Assembly (NCBI GenBank): GCA_018340375.1
Contig: JAFFJZ010000001.1
Span: 79,104,001 to 79,168,000 of the forward strand
Direction: 5' to 3'
Length of the DNA: 64,000 bases
From: Gonatopus flavifemur
Lineage: Eukaryota > Arthropoda > Insecta > Hymenoptera > Dryinidae
Shown: positions 29,832 to 43,692 of the stretch, piece by piece
How positions within the stretch are numbered: position 1 is the first letter of the stretch
Layout: every line of letters starts with the position of its first letter
Position numbers and translations under genes: made by a program
Notes under the pieces: model-generated
Told to the model about the DNA's origin: nothing
The model's database searches: none
The model's input: only the letters and a program-made list of their open reading frames with translations

Positions 29832-31839
29832 CCGTTCATCTTTACAGTATTTCTACTAGGGCATTGAATCAACTCCTGTTTTAGTCAGAGTCCCTCTACA
29901 TTTTTATGATATATGAATAAGATGGTATAAAGCCGAAGTCTGTGTCACTCCGTAAGCGCACGCGCATGCAACGCAAACATCGGCGAGAGTATCATTAAAG
30001 ACAATTCTAAACAGCATTGGTATAGGGAGTGATAAAAGAACACAGAATTAGTGATTTTTCACCTTTTAGACCATTACTTCTCAATGTCAGGAAGAAAATT
30101 TCATTCAAAAAGAGTGTAGCTTTATTGAAAACATTTTCAGTTTTCATAATTATTGCCAAACAACATTTAGGACCGCACATCTCATATCCTTAATGTGTAG
30201 TAAAAGTCACACATTGTATTCATCAATGACTTTGTAAACGAATCATTCATGGGAGTGACGAAATTCCTTCCAACGTTCTTAAAGGAAGTAATTAATCCAT
30301 CCTCTTTCAAGATTTGTAATGCAAAGATCACAGTATCATTATTGATCATAATGTAACACCTAATTGATTCCTCATTGAGCCAATGAATGTGGCGGAACGA
30401 TGATGGTATAGGAAAAGAGGCAAGAGATCAATGTATTAGAGAAATCAAAGCAGGAGACGAAACTATGGTGAACGGTAATGACATGACTGATTTCCCGATA
30501 TTTCTTAATTTCCGGTCTGCTCTGCCATTCATGACGTTATAGGAACGACGACAGCTTCGTTTCCTCTTCGTATACAGCACAGATGAAAGAAAGTATCCGG
30601 AATCTATTGCAATTTGATTTTAAATGTGGATGATATTTAAGAATTCTACCCTCAAACGTTCACTGTACAATTTCTGTTTACTAAATATTTTCATCCCCTA
30701 CGTAGTTCACTGTTCTGCCCTTTTATTATCATCATTATTTCGTTCATGCATTTCGCACATTCCCAACTTAATAAAAGCGGAGAAGATAATCTTTTCAAGA
30801 ACGAACGATCGATTCAAACTTTTTTCAATTTGTTTGCGATCGAATAATAACCAGCAAAATCTGTTTGAAGGAGAAATTTTTAGATCAAGATTGCAAAAAG
30901 AACTGAATTAACTCGTTGTGCCGATTGAATGATTTAGATTATATAAATTCACGGAGAATTCAAAAACAAATAAAAGACGCAAGCTGCAGCACCTAGATGA
31001 CAAGTACAGACCTGCTAAAAATGCCAGATAGATTCGGAAAATATCACATTGATATTGAATTTTGTCCGACTTTTTTCAACATTTTCAACAATGCGGAAGA
31101 AATTATTTTCCACTCATGTCAAGTGTGTATCTAGTATATGCATCCTGATGAATTGTTCTCTTCATTAATTCCTAGATCCGTTTCAGAGGAATTCAGTGAT
31201 CTTGAGAGAAATCTAAGAGTCAATAAATGCAAACTCTATATAGTGAGAATTCATAGATGCTCAATTGCTTCTATCATAAAATATATTCTTTCATGAAAAA
31301 TGGTCTAGTTGGATATTAGATAACTAGAAAATGTTGTTACTCTAATTGAAGATTCAGTTGTATCAACTAAATATTTCATTTCCGTCGAATAAACAGTTTC
31401 ATTCATATTTTATACAGCTAGACTTTTATTCACAACAGCTGAAATTCAGCTGGCATGAATAAAAATATAGCAAGGACAGCTGAACGTTAGTTGCCGCAGC
31501 CAGGTACCTTACTCCCAGTATGTTTGAATGTTCACCATTTATTCATGTTCAGAACTAAAGGCTTGTCCCAAGTGATAAGTAGATTATTAGTTCCTACACG
31601 ACTATTCAATAAAGTTATCGAAGGAATTGCATCTATTGAGTGGACTCCATCGACTGGTTGAGCAAAATCAAGATTGAATGAATAAGATTACGCCTAGTAC
31701 ATGGCTGCCACAGCCTAGAAATTCTAACGGAATTGATCAACCACAAATTTGCGTTGAATAGAATGACCAATAAGATACATCGAATTTCCAGGCTGTGACA
31801 ACCCTGAAGTAGAAATTTTCTAGGGATTCATGAGTTTTA

Positions 31840-32100
31840 TACACAGTAAACATTTGAAATTTAAAGTGATCCCGAATATCAGCTTGAAAATGCAGCCAAA
31901 AGTAGCACCTATTCCAACTGAAAGTAAGCAATAAAAAAGACTGAATTTTAGTTAATTCCATCTTAATTTCCAAAGTAAGATGGAATTGACTGAAATTCAG
32001 TTTTTTTCATTGCTCACTTCCAGCTGGAATAAGCGCTACTTTTTGTTGCATTTTTAAGCTGATATTCGGGATCACTTTAAGTTTTACTTTTTACTGTGTA
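31840..32100. repeat. Fold-back element, TACACAGTAAA ends
   Basis: TACACAGTAAACATTTGAAA at the left and TTTTTACTGTGTA at the right. Inner arms share AGTGATCCCGAATATCAGCT and its complement, meeting at a centre near 31975 (CTTACTTTGG region). An ORF at 31737-31973 lies in one arm. Confidence 0.9.
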
Positions 32101-33043
32101 AAACACTGCACTCAACGAAAACTGGACGCTTGCGAGTTCCTCGCAAATATTTGGCAAGGTGCTGGCAAGGATCTAGTTTTTCTCTAGTGCAGTGCTACAG
32201 AACTCGTGAACATCTAGGACCTTTCCAACTGGAATATACAAAGAAAACTTCATCACTCTATCGTAATTTATTTTCACGTTTTACTTGATTAGAAGATCAT
32301 GTTAAAAAGTGAACTAGAACCTCAACAACTGACTTCAATGAGCAAACATTTTCATTTTAGTGATTCTCCTTCTTCGATGCTTTCTTACAGGTTCCGGTCT
32401 CAACCGTCCAAAGGCCAATTCCTAAGTATATTCCTTAAGATACGTGCATCGCGATACATTACGCGTAGGAGGTGACGATTAAGTCTGGAATTAATATGTA
32501 CAACGACTACTAACGGTATCCGAGATAAGAGAACATGCCGAGTAAAGGGATAGAGAGAAAAGCTGATGAAAAGAAGAACGGAAGAAGCTCGTTATTTCAG
32601 CTTGACTTGTTGTCTATGGTCCCATCATTCTCGTTGTTCTCTTTTAGATATTTTGAAAGCTTCTGAAGAGAAAGGACTTGGAACGATTCGATCGATGCTC
32701 TGATTTCAACAAAAGATGGTTGTGCATACGCCCATCGTTACTGCATCTTCAATGATGAACAACAACTCATAAAGATTGTACGTAGCATACGACATATTTC
32801 CAAGTTGGAAAATATTTTATACCAAAAGGAATTATTTTCTTTTTTCATTCGATGCAAGTTGTTGAATAGGATAATAGCTTCTTGGAAAACTTTGCGATTT
32901 TATATTTGTGTGATGCCATTTAGAAAATAACTTTGCCGACTAATCAGATAATATAAGATGTTACTTCGATAAAATCAAAGGAAACTCCAAGTGTGAGTTA
33001 ATTTTTTGCCTGTACTGACATAATAAAATACTAAGTGCTCACG

Positions 33044-33296
33044 ATATCCCTAGTCAAAATGAATCATATGAGAACATATTATATGTGATCCATATAAAAT
33101 TTATATATGGTCATATTTAATCCGTACCTAATTCATATGTAATCCATATATGACCCATGAATGCAAGATTTTTCCACATATGTAAAAAAACTCTGCCATA
33201 TATAAAATATTCTCCATACATGGATTATATATGAATTATATGTATTATGTATGAATTATGTATGGGTCATATATGTTTACTTTTTACAAGGGATAT
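33044..33296. repeat. AT-rich element with ATATCCCT ends
   Basis: ATATCCCTAGTCAAAATG at the left and TTTTTACAAGGGATAT at the right; the interior is full of CATATATG and ATTCATA words. Confidence 0.8.
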
Positions 33297-35572
33297 CATC
33301 CATTACTCAGGGTACGTAAAGTACAAAAAGGGAAAAACATGGAAGAAGCAGACACGACGTCCCCAAAAGTTTTCCTGTCATTTCAAAAATTTGGTGGCGA
33401 AATTTGAATGATTGATTTATTTTCACAATTTGTATTCCATGTTTAGCTTTTATTCCTTCCAGGGAAACTTTTAATCTTCATTGGAGAAGTTATTTTTTTC
33501 ACTTTGACATTCTTTCTATTTCCCTCATTCTGAAGTTGGTTTAATACTTCACCCTCGGGCTCCAGAAAAGAAATTTCAATTTTTTTCAATCCATCAGAAA
33601 AACTACACCCGAATACTGAGTCGTTTACTATTATTATTATCATTATTATTATTATTTTGTATAAGAGTGAAGCTTCCACATTATTCCGTGATTACATAAT
33701 TCTAGGGAATCTAGAGATTTAACATACCGAGTAACGTCGTTACATATCATACCATAATGTCACACTCCGAAGATCAACTATTATTCACTTCAAGAGGGTT
33801 CGTTGAGGTTCTGTTTTTTCATTCAATGAAGTAATTTTTTGAATGTTATTATTGTGTGTTTTTTTTCGTTGAGATTCTTCAAATATTGTGAATTATTGAA
33901 AAACGAGACGAAGAATATATATTAAATATAAAATACAATTAAGGCTCTCTGTATTTACATGATATCGCTTTTATGATTCATGCATGAATGTTCGTAAAAG
34001 GAGATATGAAAAATTATTGCAACTACAGACGTATCGGATCATATCTCATGAAAAGCATGTATAATGAACCATTTGTTCAAACTGATGAAATAAGTTTTCC
34101 GTCTGATATTCATCAAACTTGTTGCGCGCATGAATATGATGTCAATTTAAAATTTTACACCTCGAACTCTTGAATGCCCCTTGTGACATTTGAGAGTTTG
34201 AGAATGTGTTTTTCCTGAATCACACGAATCTTGAACAAAAAGATTCAACGACATGATATTTTTCCATACACAGAAATATTCTTCATTCACAAATTGAATT
34301 GACGCGAAAGAGAGATTTATAACGCCGGAGGATAATATATATCTCAGGCACTTTATATACAAGCACTTTTGTGACTGAAAATTTACTAGCTTTTTCCAGT
34401 GAAACAGTTTTTATACGATATTGGAAAACTCAATACACATAACTTCACAACTCTCAACACACGATCTGTCTGGTATTTCAACGTGCTAGCCTAGCTCCAT
34501 TACTGCCCGTTATGGTACAGTAATATGCGATTTAAATTCCAATAGATGTGTTGGCTCGAAGGATGTAGTCATTCCTATGGTAGGTCGGTTTAATACACAA
34601 AAAGTTCAACTCACTTTCTTGCAAATTGCATTTCTACTCCAAATTTAGTCACAGAACCACAATGTTCAGTGATTATTCGTTGCTCTTGAATCACAAAAAT
34701 CTATTTTTCACACAAAAAAATCAAAATCACTGAGTTTAACAGTAAGGTATATCAGAAATAATAGATTTGAGGAGGTGTCTGGCTGAATAACATCATAAAA
34801 CAAATCTGTTCTGAACATGCTACACCGTTGAGAAAACCGTGTAAAATCCATACACAAAGTTGATATATTTGTGTATTAAATTACCCATACACTTCAGGAG
34901 AATTCAAATGAAATTTGATGTGAAAATTACTTCAAGATAATACGGTATTTCAATTTGAATATAAAGGTGGGGAATTCGAATACAAGAGGAAAAAAGAGTT
35001 GTAAAATTCATATCTTGCTAAATAAATATGTATGGCGAACTTCAAAATACAATTCCACTATTATTACTGTTGATGATACCACAGCTTATTCATGTGTCAC
35101 ATTTTCCGTTGTTGAATCAACTAAAATTGTGGTAGGTTGAACTATATTTTGAAGTTGTCCACATATTCATTCAATAGGATGGCCATTTTGTAACTTTTTT
35201 TCTTGTTGAAAAATGTGTATGCATTGCTTTCAGACTTATATATTAATTTAATAAGAATATTTTTCACGATCTAACAGATATAGTAATTTATAATGTAATG
35301 TTTCTCTCTGTGCATGATTCGTGGAGATAGTTTTATGTGTTCTAACGGAAGTGAACGAATTCCAATATCAGCCGTGATGATTTATTCAGAAATTTGACAG
35401 ATATATTTTAGAACTTTCCCAATGAAAAATCAATAAGTTTGTACGGTGACTTTATTCTGTTGCTTCGAACGAATGATAAAAACGTTCATTCAATTCATTG
35501 TGGTTAGCATCTTTTATGAAAAGTGGGATTGAACTGGATATTCTGGGAAGATAGTTAAATACCCTCGATATA

Positions 35573-36144
35573 CAGGGTAACCCAAGTCGGATAGAGTATA
35601 TTTGGGGAGCATATTCTGCAGCCAAAATGCAACAACTTTTGTATTTGGCAAACTTTTTTTTGAGGCCTAGTTTTCGAGATATAAGCATTTTTAGATTTTT
35701 TTTCCTAATCCAAATCACTCAAAAGCACGATATGCTACGTACTTGGGTTTGGGATCATTCGCTAAGTTGGAAAACGACGGATCCCTGGAAAAAAATTTCA
35801 ACTATCCCATCATTGTTTGTTCCGGAGCTATATCGATTTGAAATTTTTGAGCTTCTAGCCAATCACCGTTCAGCAACTTTAAATCGTTGTATCTCCGGAA
35901 CAAACAATGATAGGATAGTTGAATTTTTCCCCAGAGATCCGCCGTTCTCCAACTTAGCCAATGGTCCCAACCTCAAGTACGTAGCATATCGTGCTTTTGA
36001 GTGATTCGGATTTGAAAAAAAATCTAAAAGAGCTTTATCTCGAAAACTAAGCCTCAAAAAAAATTTTGCCAAACACAAAAGTTGTTGCATTTTGACTGCA
36101 GAATATGCTCCCCAAATATAATCTATCCGACTTGGGTCACCCTG
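35573..36144. mobile_element. 572-bp TIR element with TA target duplication
   Basis: Ends CAGGGTAACCCAAGTCGGAT and ATCCGACTTGGGTCACCCTG, flanked on both sides by TA (35571-35572 and 36145-36146). The arms extend almost to the centre near 35860 and share GCATATTCTGCAG and CAACAACTTTTG. TA duplication with CAGGGT ends suggests a Tc1/mariner-type non-autonomous element (family inferred). The ORFs inside are arm translations. Confidence 0.9.
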
Positions 36145-36837
36145 TATGTGGGACTTTCCTTTGACCGCATTTGCGTTTGGCCACTCCACTGTGAATACAT
36201 TCTAAGACAAAAACAGATTTTTCTCTCATTATGTGAATTATTCGACAATATATTTTGTAAAAATTCCCATTTAAAGACTCGAAGCGACGCGTCGTCATCC
36301 TACAAGGTAAATTTCTCAATTTTCTTTTTTCCGTGTATGGGGAGTTCTCCCTTGATTCCGAGGAAATTGCTTTCTCATCAAAGATAGGAAATTTTTCCTC
36401 CATTTTGAGAAACTATTGCGCTTTTTGGGTTTTGAATCCTCCAGAAACTGAGGTAAAACTCCACCAAATCACAGGCAAAAATTCCCCCTCGTGAAGGATT
36501 TTCACTGCAACCATTTTATGGTAGCCATTTCCACCTTCATTTCTCAGAGTGTATAGTTTCGCCTTCATGACTGAGCAGAAAAACTTGAGTGATTGTTGAT
36601 AATCCCGTTTAATATAGAATTTTAACTCCAGGGTAGAGGATTTTCTGTAGAAAATTGTAAGCCTCAATAGATGACGCTAAACAAACGATTTGCTGAATTT
36701 GCGTGATGTTCATTAATAACGATCCTCCCCTGTTTTCTGATAAGGAAAATAGTGAATTCAATTCCGCAAATTCCAACTTCTCCGATACCTGCACCATCAC
36801 CCCGGTTAAACAAACCCATTGATGCCCGGCATATCTC

Positions 36838-36961
36838 ATTGGATCTTGCAAAATGTTCTGACCAAATCCTATTCAACCATTTCCAATGAGATTTAATCAG
36901 ATAAGTGTGTTTTTTCAATGTGATTCTCATTGAATCTTGCACAATGTTCTGACCAAATCCC
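36838..36961. repeat. Direct repeat pair GGATCTTGCAAAATGTTCTG
   Basis: About 32 bp, containing TTGCAAAATGTTCTGACC, occurs at 36838-36869 and again with small changes at 36929-36961, separated by about 60 bp. Confidence 0.75.
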
Positions 36962-38539
36962 ATAGAATTTCATTTCATTAGATTCTATGGATTTTTTTGA
37001 CCAGGGCAGACCTGTATCATGCCAAACTTAAAATAGTACTTTTCTTTATCGGGAACACAATTTTTTTACACCAATGCCGTATCTTTTTTTTGAATGTGAT
37101 CGACAAAAGAATTTTGTCATCTCAACGAAATTTTGGTTGTTTGAACAAAATTTTTGTTGTATCAACGAAATTCTTCCACTGGAATGATGATATTCTTTTT
37201 TTCTTGTTTCAATAAACAGTTTTTATTATCCCAACGAAAGAATTTTGTTGACGCAACAAAAATTATGTTAATACAACCAAAATTTTGGTGGGATCACACA
37301 ATTCTTTTCAATGTGAAAAAATGAAAGACTCGATAAGGCAATGAAATCGACTTTCACCTGTTCTTGGGATGCAGTTTCAACTGTAGGATAGTATAAAGTT
37401 TAAAGATCACGTAAAATTGGCTTCCGCTGATAATCACGTCCTCGACTCGCGTAAGTTCCACTGGAATAATTGAGAGAGACACAGTTGCGGCTTCCATCTC
37501 CTATGTCATTGGTTTGTACGTAATACAGTCATGAAATGTTCAACTCCGAACGATACGTGTCAAAAATGAATCGATACATTTTTCTGAAGAAACAACTAGC
37601 TCATTTTACGACGCAACAGGCCCTGTTAACCATATCCCTAGTTGAATTGTCATTCAAAACAATCCATAGAATCCCATTCACGAAATAGGAATGAAATTGT
37701 ATTTGATTATCCTATCAACAGGAAATTAAGTCACTCTGCTTGGATATACTGCATTGGTCGATAGGATTATCCACATCATTCGCGCAACGATTCGGATTTT
37801 GTATGAAAATTGAAAAGAAGAAGGTCGAATGAAAATCTTCTGAACTTCTTTCAGACTTGACGAACATTTTCCATGCACCAATTTCATTTTTAAGTTGTGA
37901 TACTATGTGTTCACAAATATTTGAAGAAGTCTTATGAGACCCCAAAAAATGTTTGTTGTATGTCTCAAAACCTTCGTATTTAAAAAGAAAACTGAGAGAT
38001 ATGTTGATCAAGAAGTATTGAAAAAATGTCTCATGTAATATCGATCCTCGACAAGATCAATTCTTTCTCATTTCATTGGATTTCATTGGAATCAATACAA
38101 ACTAGATATTTTTTTTTGTAGGTAAATAAAGGATCGATCCGGTACAGGATCGATATCGTTGGTAATGCGTGGTTTGGTAATTCACGATACTTCTCAAACT
38201 TATCTTAAGATATATTTTGAAGCCATATTGTCATTTGGTAATCCAACGTACAGATGATGAATAAATAAAAAGTTCATTTCCCATGAATTTATTTTGCTCA
38301 TGAAGACATATTGGCATGAAAAAATCAATTTACATTGATATTTAATTAAAATTCAATATCAATTCTGGTATGAAATATAAAATTCGCATATACATTTCGA
38401 GTAACTGGAATTTAATTCTCTCTTCGATTATCCACCGTGTTATGATAGCGAATAACTTCGTGAGAGACAAAAAATTCTCTCAAAAGGTTATATTTAATTC
38501 ACCAAGCTTCATTCACAATCACGTTCCATTAAACGAATT

Positions 38540-38762
38540 CACGGAGAGAAAAGTATTGCTGGCATAACAAGCGGGTCTGTTACTATAGCGCCTACAAAAA
38601 AAATTAACTGCAACAGCAAGAAAAATGATTGACACAACTGAATTTTTTTACTGACATAAACACATTTGTTAAACTAACGTCTTAGCTGCTGTAGTGAATA
38701 TTTTTGCACGGACAACAAATTTCTTTGTAGGCACTATAGTGGCAAACCATTTTTTCTCCGTG
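38540..38762. repeat. TACTATAGCGCCTACAAA MITE, best full copy
   Basis: CACGGAGAGAAAAGTATTGC at the left, TTACTATAGCGCCTACAAAA inside the left arm, and GTAGGCACTATAGTGGCAAA then CCATTTTTTCTCCGTG at the right. About 223 bp. Confidence 0.9.
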
Positions 38763-38999
38763 AAGCCCGAACAAAACGTTATGCGACACCTACGGTTTTC
38801 ATAGTTCAATCGAACGTCGTAGGGCATTTGTGGAATGTATACTTGTACATTCATTTGTACAAACCTCCAAACCAGAGTACTATTGTTTGAACACAAACCG
38901 ATGTATTTTCGTTTCTGAGAATTGAACATTTCTGTTGATTTATAGCGAATCCTTTTGTTATACGTACAAAAACGGAAATTGTTTTATAAATATACCCAA

Positions 39000-39350
39000 A
39001 GAGAACATGAAGCTTCAGTAAACGTTTAGATCAGATCTGTATAGATCAGGCCGAAGGTTCCTCAAGAAAACATGAAGTTTCAAGGAACCTTCAATAGAGT
39101 TCTATTCAACGTCCGGACATTTGAAGGTCCATTGAACGTTCCATGAACGTGAATTCACGTACAATGGACGTTGATTCAACCTAGAAGGTTTGTATTCTCT
39201 TGGAGTTCATGAAAGCTAACATTTTGCTTCACAAACGTTCGACAAAGAATCTACGAATGTTGAAATGTCCGCCTCGGAGTACTTTCAGGAAACATAGATG
39301 GAACGTTCGTTGAAGGTTCATCGCAGGTTTGATGAAGCTTCACAAAATAT
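39000..39350. repeat. Region of repeated AACGTTC and GAAGGTT words
   Basis: Dense, dispersed copies of GAAGGTTC, AACGTTC, TGAACGTT and CATGAAG over about 350 bp, often as inverted pairs. No clear boundaries. Confidence 0.6.
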
Positions 39351-39487
39351 CTATATTCATATTGATTTATATTCATTCATCACGTGTAGGACAGCAAATA
39401 ATTTAGCTGGAGTATTTAAATTTTCCGCTGTAACAACTCGAAGTTCACTGTAACAAGTAATGAAATTGATGTTACAGCAAAACATTT

Positions 39488-39711
39488 CACAGATCGAAAG
39501 GTATTGCTGGTATAACGAATTGGTCTGTTACTATAGGACCTACAAAACAATTGCTGAAGGAGCCAGAAAAATGATTGATACCATCAAAATTTTTGCCGAC
39601 AAAGACAAATTTGTGAACAGAACTAACTTTTCCGCTGCGAGAGTGAGTATTTTTGCAAAGAGAAGGAATTTTTTTGCATACGCCATAGTAACAAACCATT
39701 CATGTCCATGT
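39488..39711. repeat. TACTATAGCGCCTACAAA MITE, diverged copy
   Basis: CACAGATCGAAAGGTATTGC at the left, TTACTATAGGACCTACAAAA inside, and CATACGCCATAGTAACAAAC at the right. Lies 0.7 kb from the previous copy in the same orientation. Confidence 0.85.
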
Positions 39712-42700
39712 TGTTGTCACAGTGGGAAATTCGCTATGCCGATAAACGGGATACAACTAAATCGGATATCGCGGCAACAGTCAATTTATCCATTACCAAC
39801 CTTTTGAATATTTTTTTGTCACAAGCGTATGAAATTTTCCAAATCCAATGATGAGAACTATTATTATGAAAATGCATGAGACACCTTATTTACTGTAAAT
39901 TCATTTTGTAGATTGTCAAGGATTATTCTACACCTATATATCAAGTCTCTGTTTTTTATGAAACACGTTTTTTTCTTCGCACAAATGAAAATAATGTATA
40001 AGTGAAAATGTTTCAAGTGAATTCAAAAATCGTCCCATTTATATCTTCTTCAAAACAGGAAGATATATTAGGGTGATTGTGAATACTTGAAAAACATTTA
40101 ACGGAAGTTGAAAAAACCTTTCCACGTCGCATTGTAAGAGTCAATTCTGTCGTTTTATTACGAAAGTCAAGAATTGATATACATTATACATAAAAAAAGG
40201 AATTTTATGGATGAAGATCAATAGAAGATTGGCTTAAAAACAGACTGAAATATTAGATAACGTGTCTCATTGGAATAATAAATCACAGTGAGCGGAATAA
40301 ATGTTTTGTTGAATCAGTGGAATTATTCCCTTTGATTTGAACAAATATTGATTTGATTCGAGCAAACATTCATTTTCCTATCTGTGACGACAAACCCGTT
40401 TGAATTAAATAAACTTCCTCGATAAAGAATATGACCATTGAATGTGTCATTGATCATACTATTTGAGAGAATTTCAGAAAAAATATCTGAAATTTCACTC
40501 TGTCTCAATCGGCTGGATTACGTTTATTTTTCATTCCATCTCAAATCTATTGGAAGTAAATGTTAATGAACGTAAGGAACATCATTTTCTATATCAGAAT
40601 TGCAGAAACTGAATTTGATATGATGTTTATTTGAGTTCAAAAGCATTCATGCTCACCTACAATCAAGTTGAATCCGCAAGCCGCATTACAGAAGGACGAA
40701 ACTCCTCAAACAGATCAACTCCGCCCTTTTTTCAGTCATCTTCACGTCACTAATTATTTTTCATCCCCACGATTCTTTCTCTTCTTCTCAAATTTTTATC
40801 ACCTGATCACATTTATACATTAAACTTTATTCCATCATGATTAAGCTTCTTATGGTATAAACTTTTGTTCATTTCTCAGTTATTTTTCATCTTAGCGTTC
40901 ATTGTAAATGATCACCATTATTTAGAATTTTGTAGTTTGACACAATTCATTCGCCGTAATATTTTGTGCTGTATTATGGCGTGAACGTTCACGAAACAAA
41001 TCACCTGTTTGAACACATGTGTATATAAATGTGAAAAAACATCCAGATATATTAGTTTGTGTTATATTTCCCATCGATATGCATTTTATGCTACTCAATT
41101 GAGAAAATCTCTAGTCTCAGGACAAGATCTTTTCTCCCTTCTCGCATCCTTGACACCGGTATATCGAAGACAAGACCGTTGCCAGAGCAACCAAAGAGCT
41201 GACGATTCCTGACCAAAAAGCTCCTGCTACTTTCTATTGGAAAGTCCCGAAATTAGCGGTATTTATTACAGAATTGCTCCCAGCGAAGGTTTAAATAGGA
41301 GCCGCCTTCTCATATTTCTCCCCTATTAGATGTACGTGCTGTTTGTACGTATGGATGTGTTCACGAGAAGTGTTTCAGTTTACTTGTGGACCAAACGAAC
41401 AAACGAAAGAACGCACAAAATCACCAACACCAGCATCACTGCCACTGCTATACTACCACCAGTATCACCACGAATCAGCAAGTCGATCGATGAACGGTTT
41501 ATCAGGGTTCACCTTGAGCGCATATCCGTCCCTTCGTGAAAATCTCTTCACTCGATGCCAGAACATCCTCTCCATGCCATGATGAAGAGTTTCCGGCTTG
41601 TTTTCCTTCAAAAATCCCTCATTATCGTATATTTACAAGAAATTCGATATACTTATTTTCTGATTTTTTTCTTGTTCTTTCCTATTACGTATCATGCATA
41701 TGGGTCAATTAGAACGAGGCATTCATCGACACAAAGTAACGAGGGAATTTCCTGAGATGTCTCAAAGGAATGACTATTTCAAGTGTACTTAACGAAGACG
41801 AGAGAGATCGTTGCGTCTGGAGAAAAGAGGAACATATGTACTGAAAGATCATGCAAACTCATTTAGTCTCGTAGAGATGAGATGAGAGATGAGGAATATA
41901 CGAACTCCACCCCTGTTCGGAGGCAACCGGAGGCACGCGTCTGCGCTTCTTCTCTCGGACACGCGATGACGACAATGACCGACGCACGCATTTTCTAATA
42001 ACATCTCACGCGGCGGCATACGCGTCTGAAACTTGGTATCCTGATTTTCGACTTTCCATCTTTTCCAGGAATCGGAGAATCGATCGTTTTCGCGTAAATT
42101 CCGTTGCGAACTCGATCTTACGATCAATCAGGAGTAATTTATTGATTTTCATCGGCTGATAACATGATTTATAATACGATTCACATTCGTTTCCTCTATA
42201 ATTTTGAAATTTTGCAACTTCCCGTGTGGAAATTAATTCTTTGCGGCAGTTATGACCAAACTGGGCGTTCTCACTTCATTGAAGGCCCTGCTTGTTAGAA
42301 TCTAGACAGGCCTATTAGATTATTCTTGAATATTCTCATACAAATGATCATGTTGAAGTATATTTTATTAAATTGAGATGAACTTTTTCCTCTTTACTGT
42401 TTGAAATTCTTAACGATTGTAATTTGATTACCCAGATATTTTTAGAAATTGATTCCAGGTCATTCTTAGAAATTCACTAGTCATCTTATGTAGAATCTCT
42501 AAATCTCGATGGACGATTTAAAATTCAAATTGTCCATTGAACTGAGTCAACAATCAAATGTTGTCAAGTTCAAGAATTCAAATAATACGATTTCTAAATG
42601 TCAATTCTATTGACCATGTTTCATTATCGAGCAACGGTCTTTTTCACATTATTCCTCTGCATTAGACAAACTTTTCCTTCCGCCAGTCATTGCTTTATAG

Positions 42701-43360
42701 CCCCTTGTTGTAAATCTTTTGTGTTCTAGGTTGCTGCATTTCCAACATCAGGTAAGAACTTTTGTTCCCTTCGCACTAAGAATTCTTCATGCAGTTTCAT
42801 CTGAAAAAGCGCTAGAAAGAATTCAATTTGGAATGTTTAATAATGTTCTATCACTCGCACAGAAACGTTACATTATAAATTATTATACTGCTAGTACGTA
42901 TAGAATGAACTCACCTCGTGATATCATTTGGTTACTTTGAAAAAATTATTATATCTAATACAGTCCGCTCACTCTGTCAAGGGTGGGCATCCGAACGAGA
43001 GAGAAGTCCGCTTTTTTTCAATCTATCTGACTGCATGATATTACCTCTATCCTGCACGTGCTAACAAAATAGTAATTTATAGAAGCTTGATCGAAGCTTT
43101 ATAAAATTCAATATAAACTGGACAAGTTTTCTATATACAACTATCGACAATACTAACGATCGTCCATCACTCTACCTTCGTGTATGGGGAAAAAATTAGT
43201 TATTCAAAACTTTCGTTCACTAGTATGTCACTTTTGAATGGAGCAAAAGTTCGTTAACGTAGATCACTACATGACATTCAGAATAGATGATTTTGAAACA
43301 TTTTGATTGATTTCAATGTAGATTTAAAATTCGTTCCAATAAACCATTCGAATCGCAAAT

Positions 43361-43692
43361 ATCCCAATCAGAAAAACCCGAAATATGCCAATGTTGACAA
43401 CAGGTGCAGTATAGTGCCAGTATTGGGTCTTCAACACTTGGCCAACACGTACGGGCTCAGTACTGGATACATAAAAATACAGTACTATGCCTGTACTGAT
43501 AAACCAGTACAGAGAACTTAATACCAGCCAGATACTGCACCAGTACTGGCCCTGCACTGATTGCGAATAATGGTATTAGTACTCAATCCCCAGTACTGAA
43601 AAGTGTTATCATTCCAGACAAATGCCAGTAACCTGCCAGTCTTGGCCAGTACTGGTGCAATACTACACCTGTTGTAAATTTCTGTTTGGGAT
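43361..43692. repeat. Fold-back element built of CAGTACTGG palindromes
   Basis: ATCCCAATCAGAAAAAC at the left and TTTCTGTTTGGGAT at the right. The interior has many copies of CCAGTACTGG, GTACTG and CAGTAC. The ORFs at 43303-43718 are shadows. Confidence 0.88.

Noticed and set aside
35452..36189. Overlapping ORFs of 88-125 codons
   Set aside because: They are translations of the two arms of the 35573-36144 TIR element.
41849..42127. 92-codon Arg-rich ORF on the minus strand in a GC-richer patch
   Set aside because: Could be a promoter or 5' UTR upstream of Alk, but there is no domain, conserved motif or splice evidence.
42719..42750. Possible micro-exon between TGTTCTAG and GTAAGAAC
   Set aside because: Splice-like ends only; too short and with no partner exon found.
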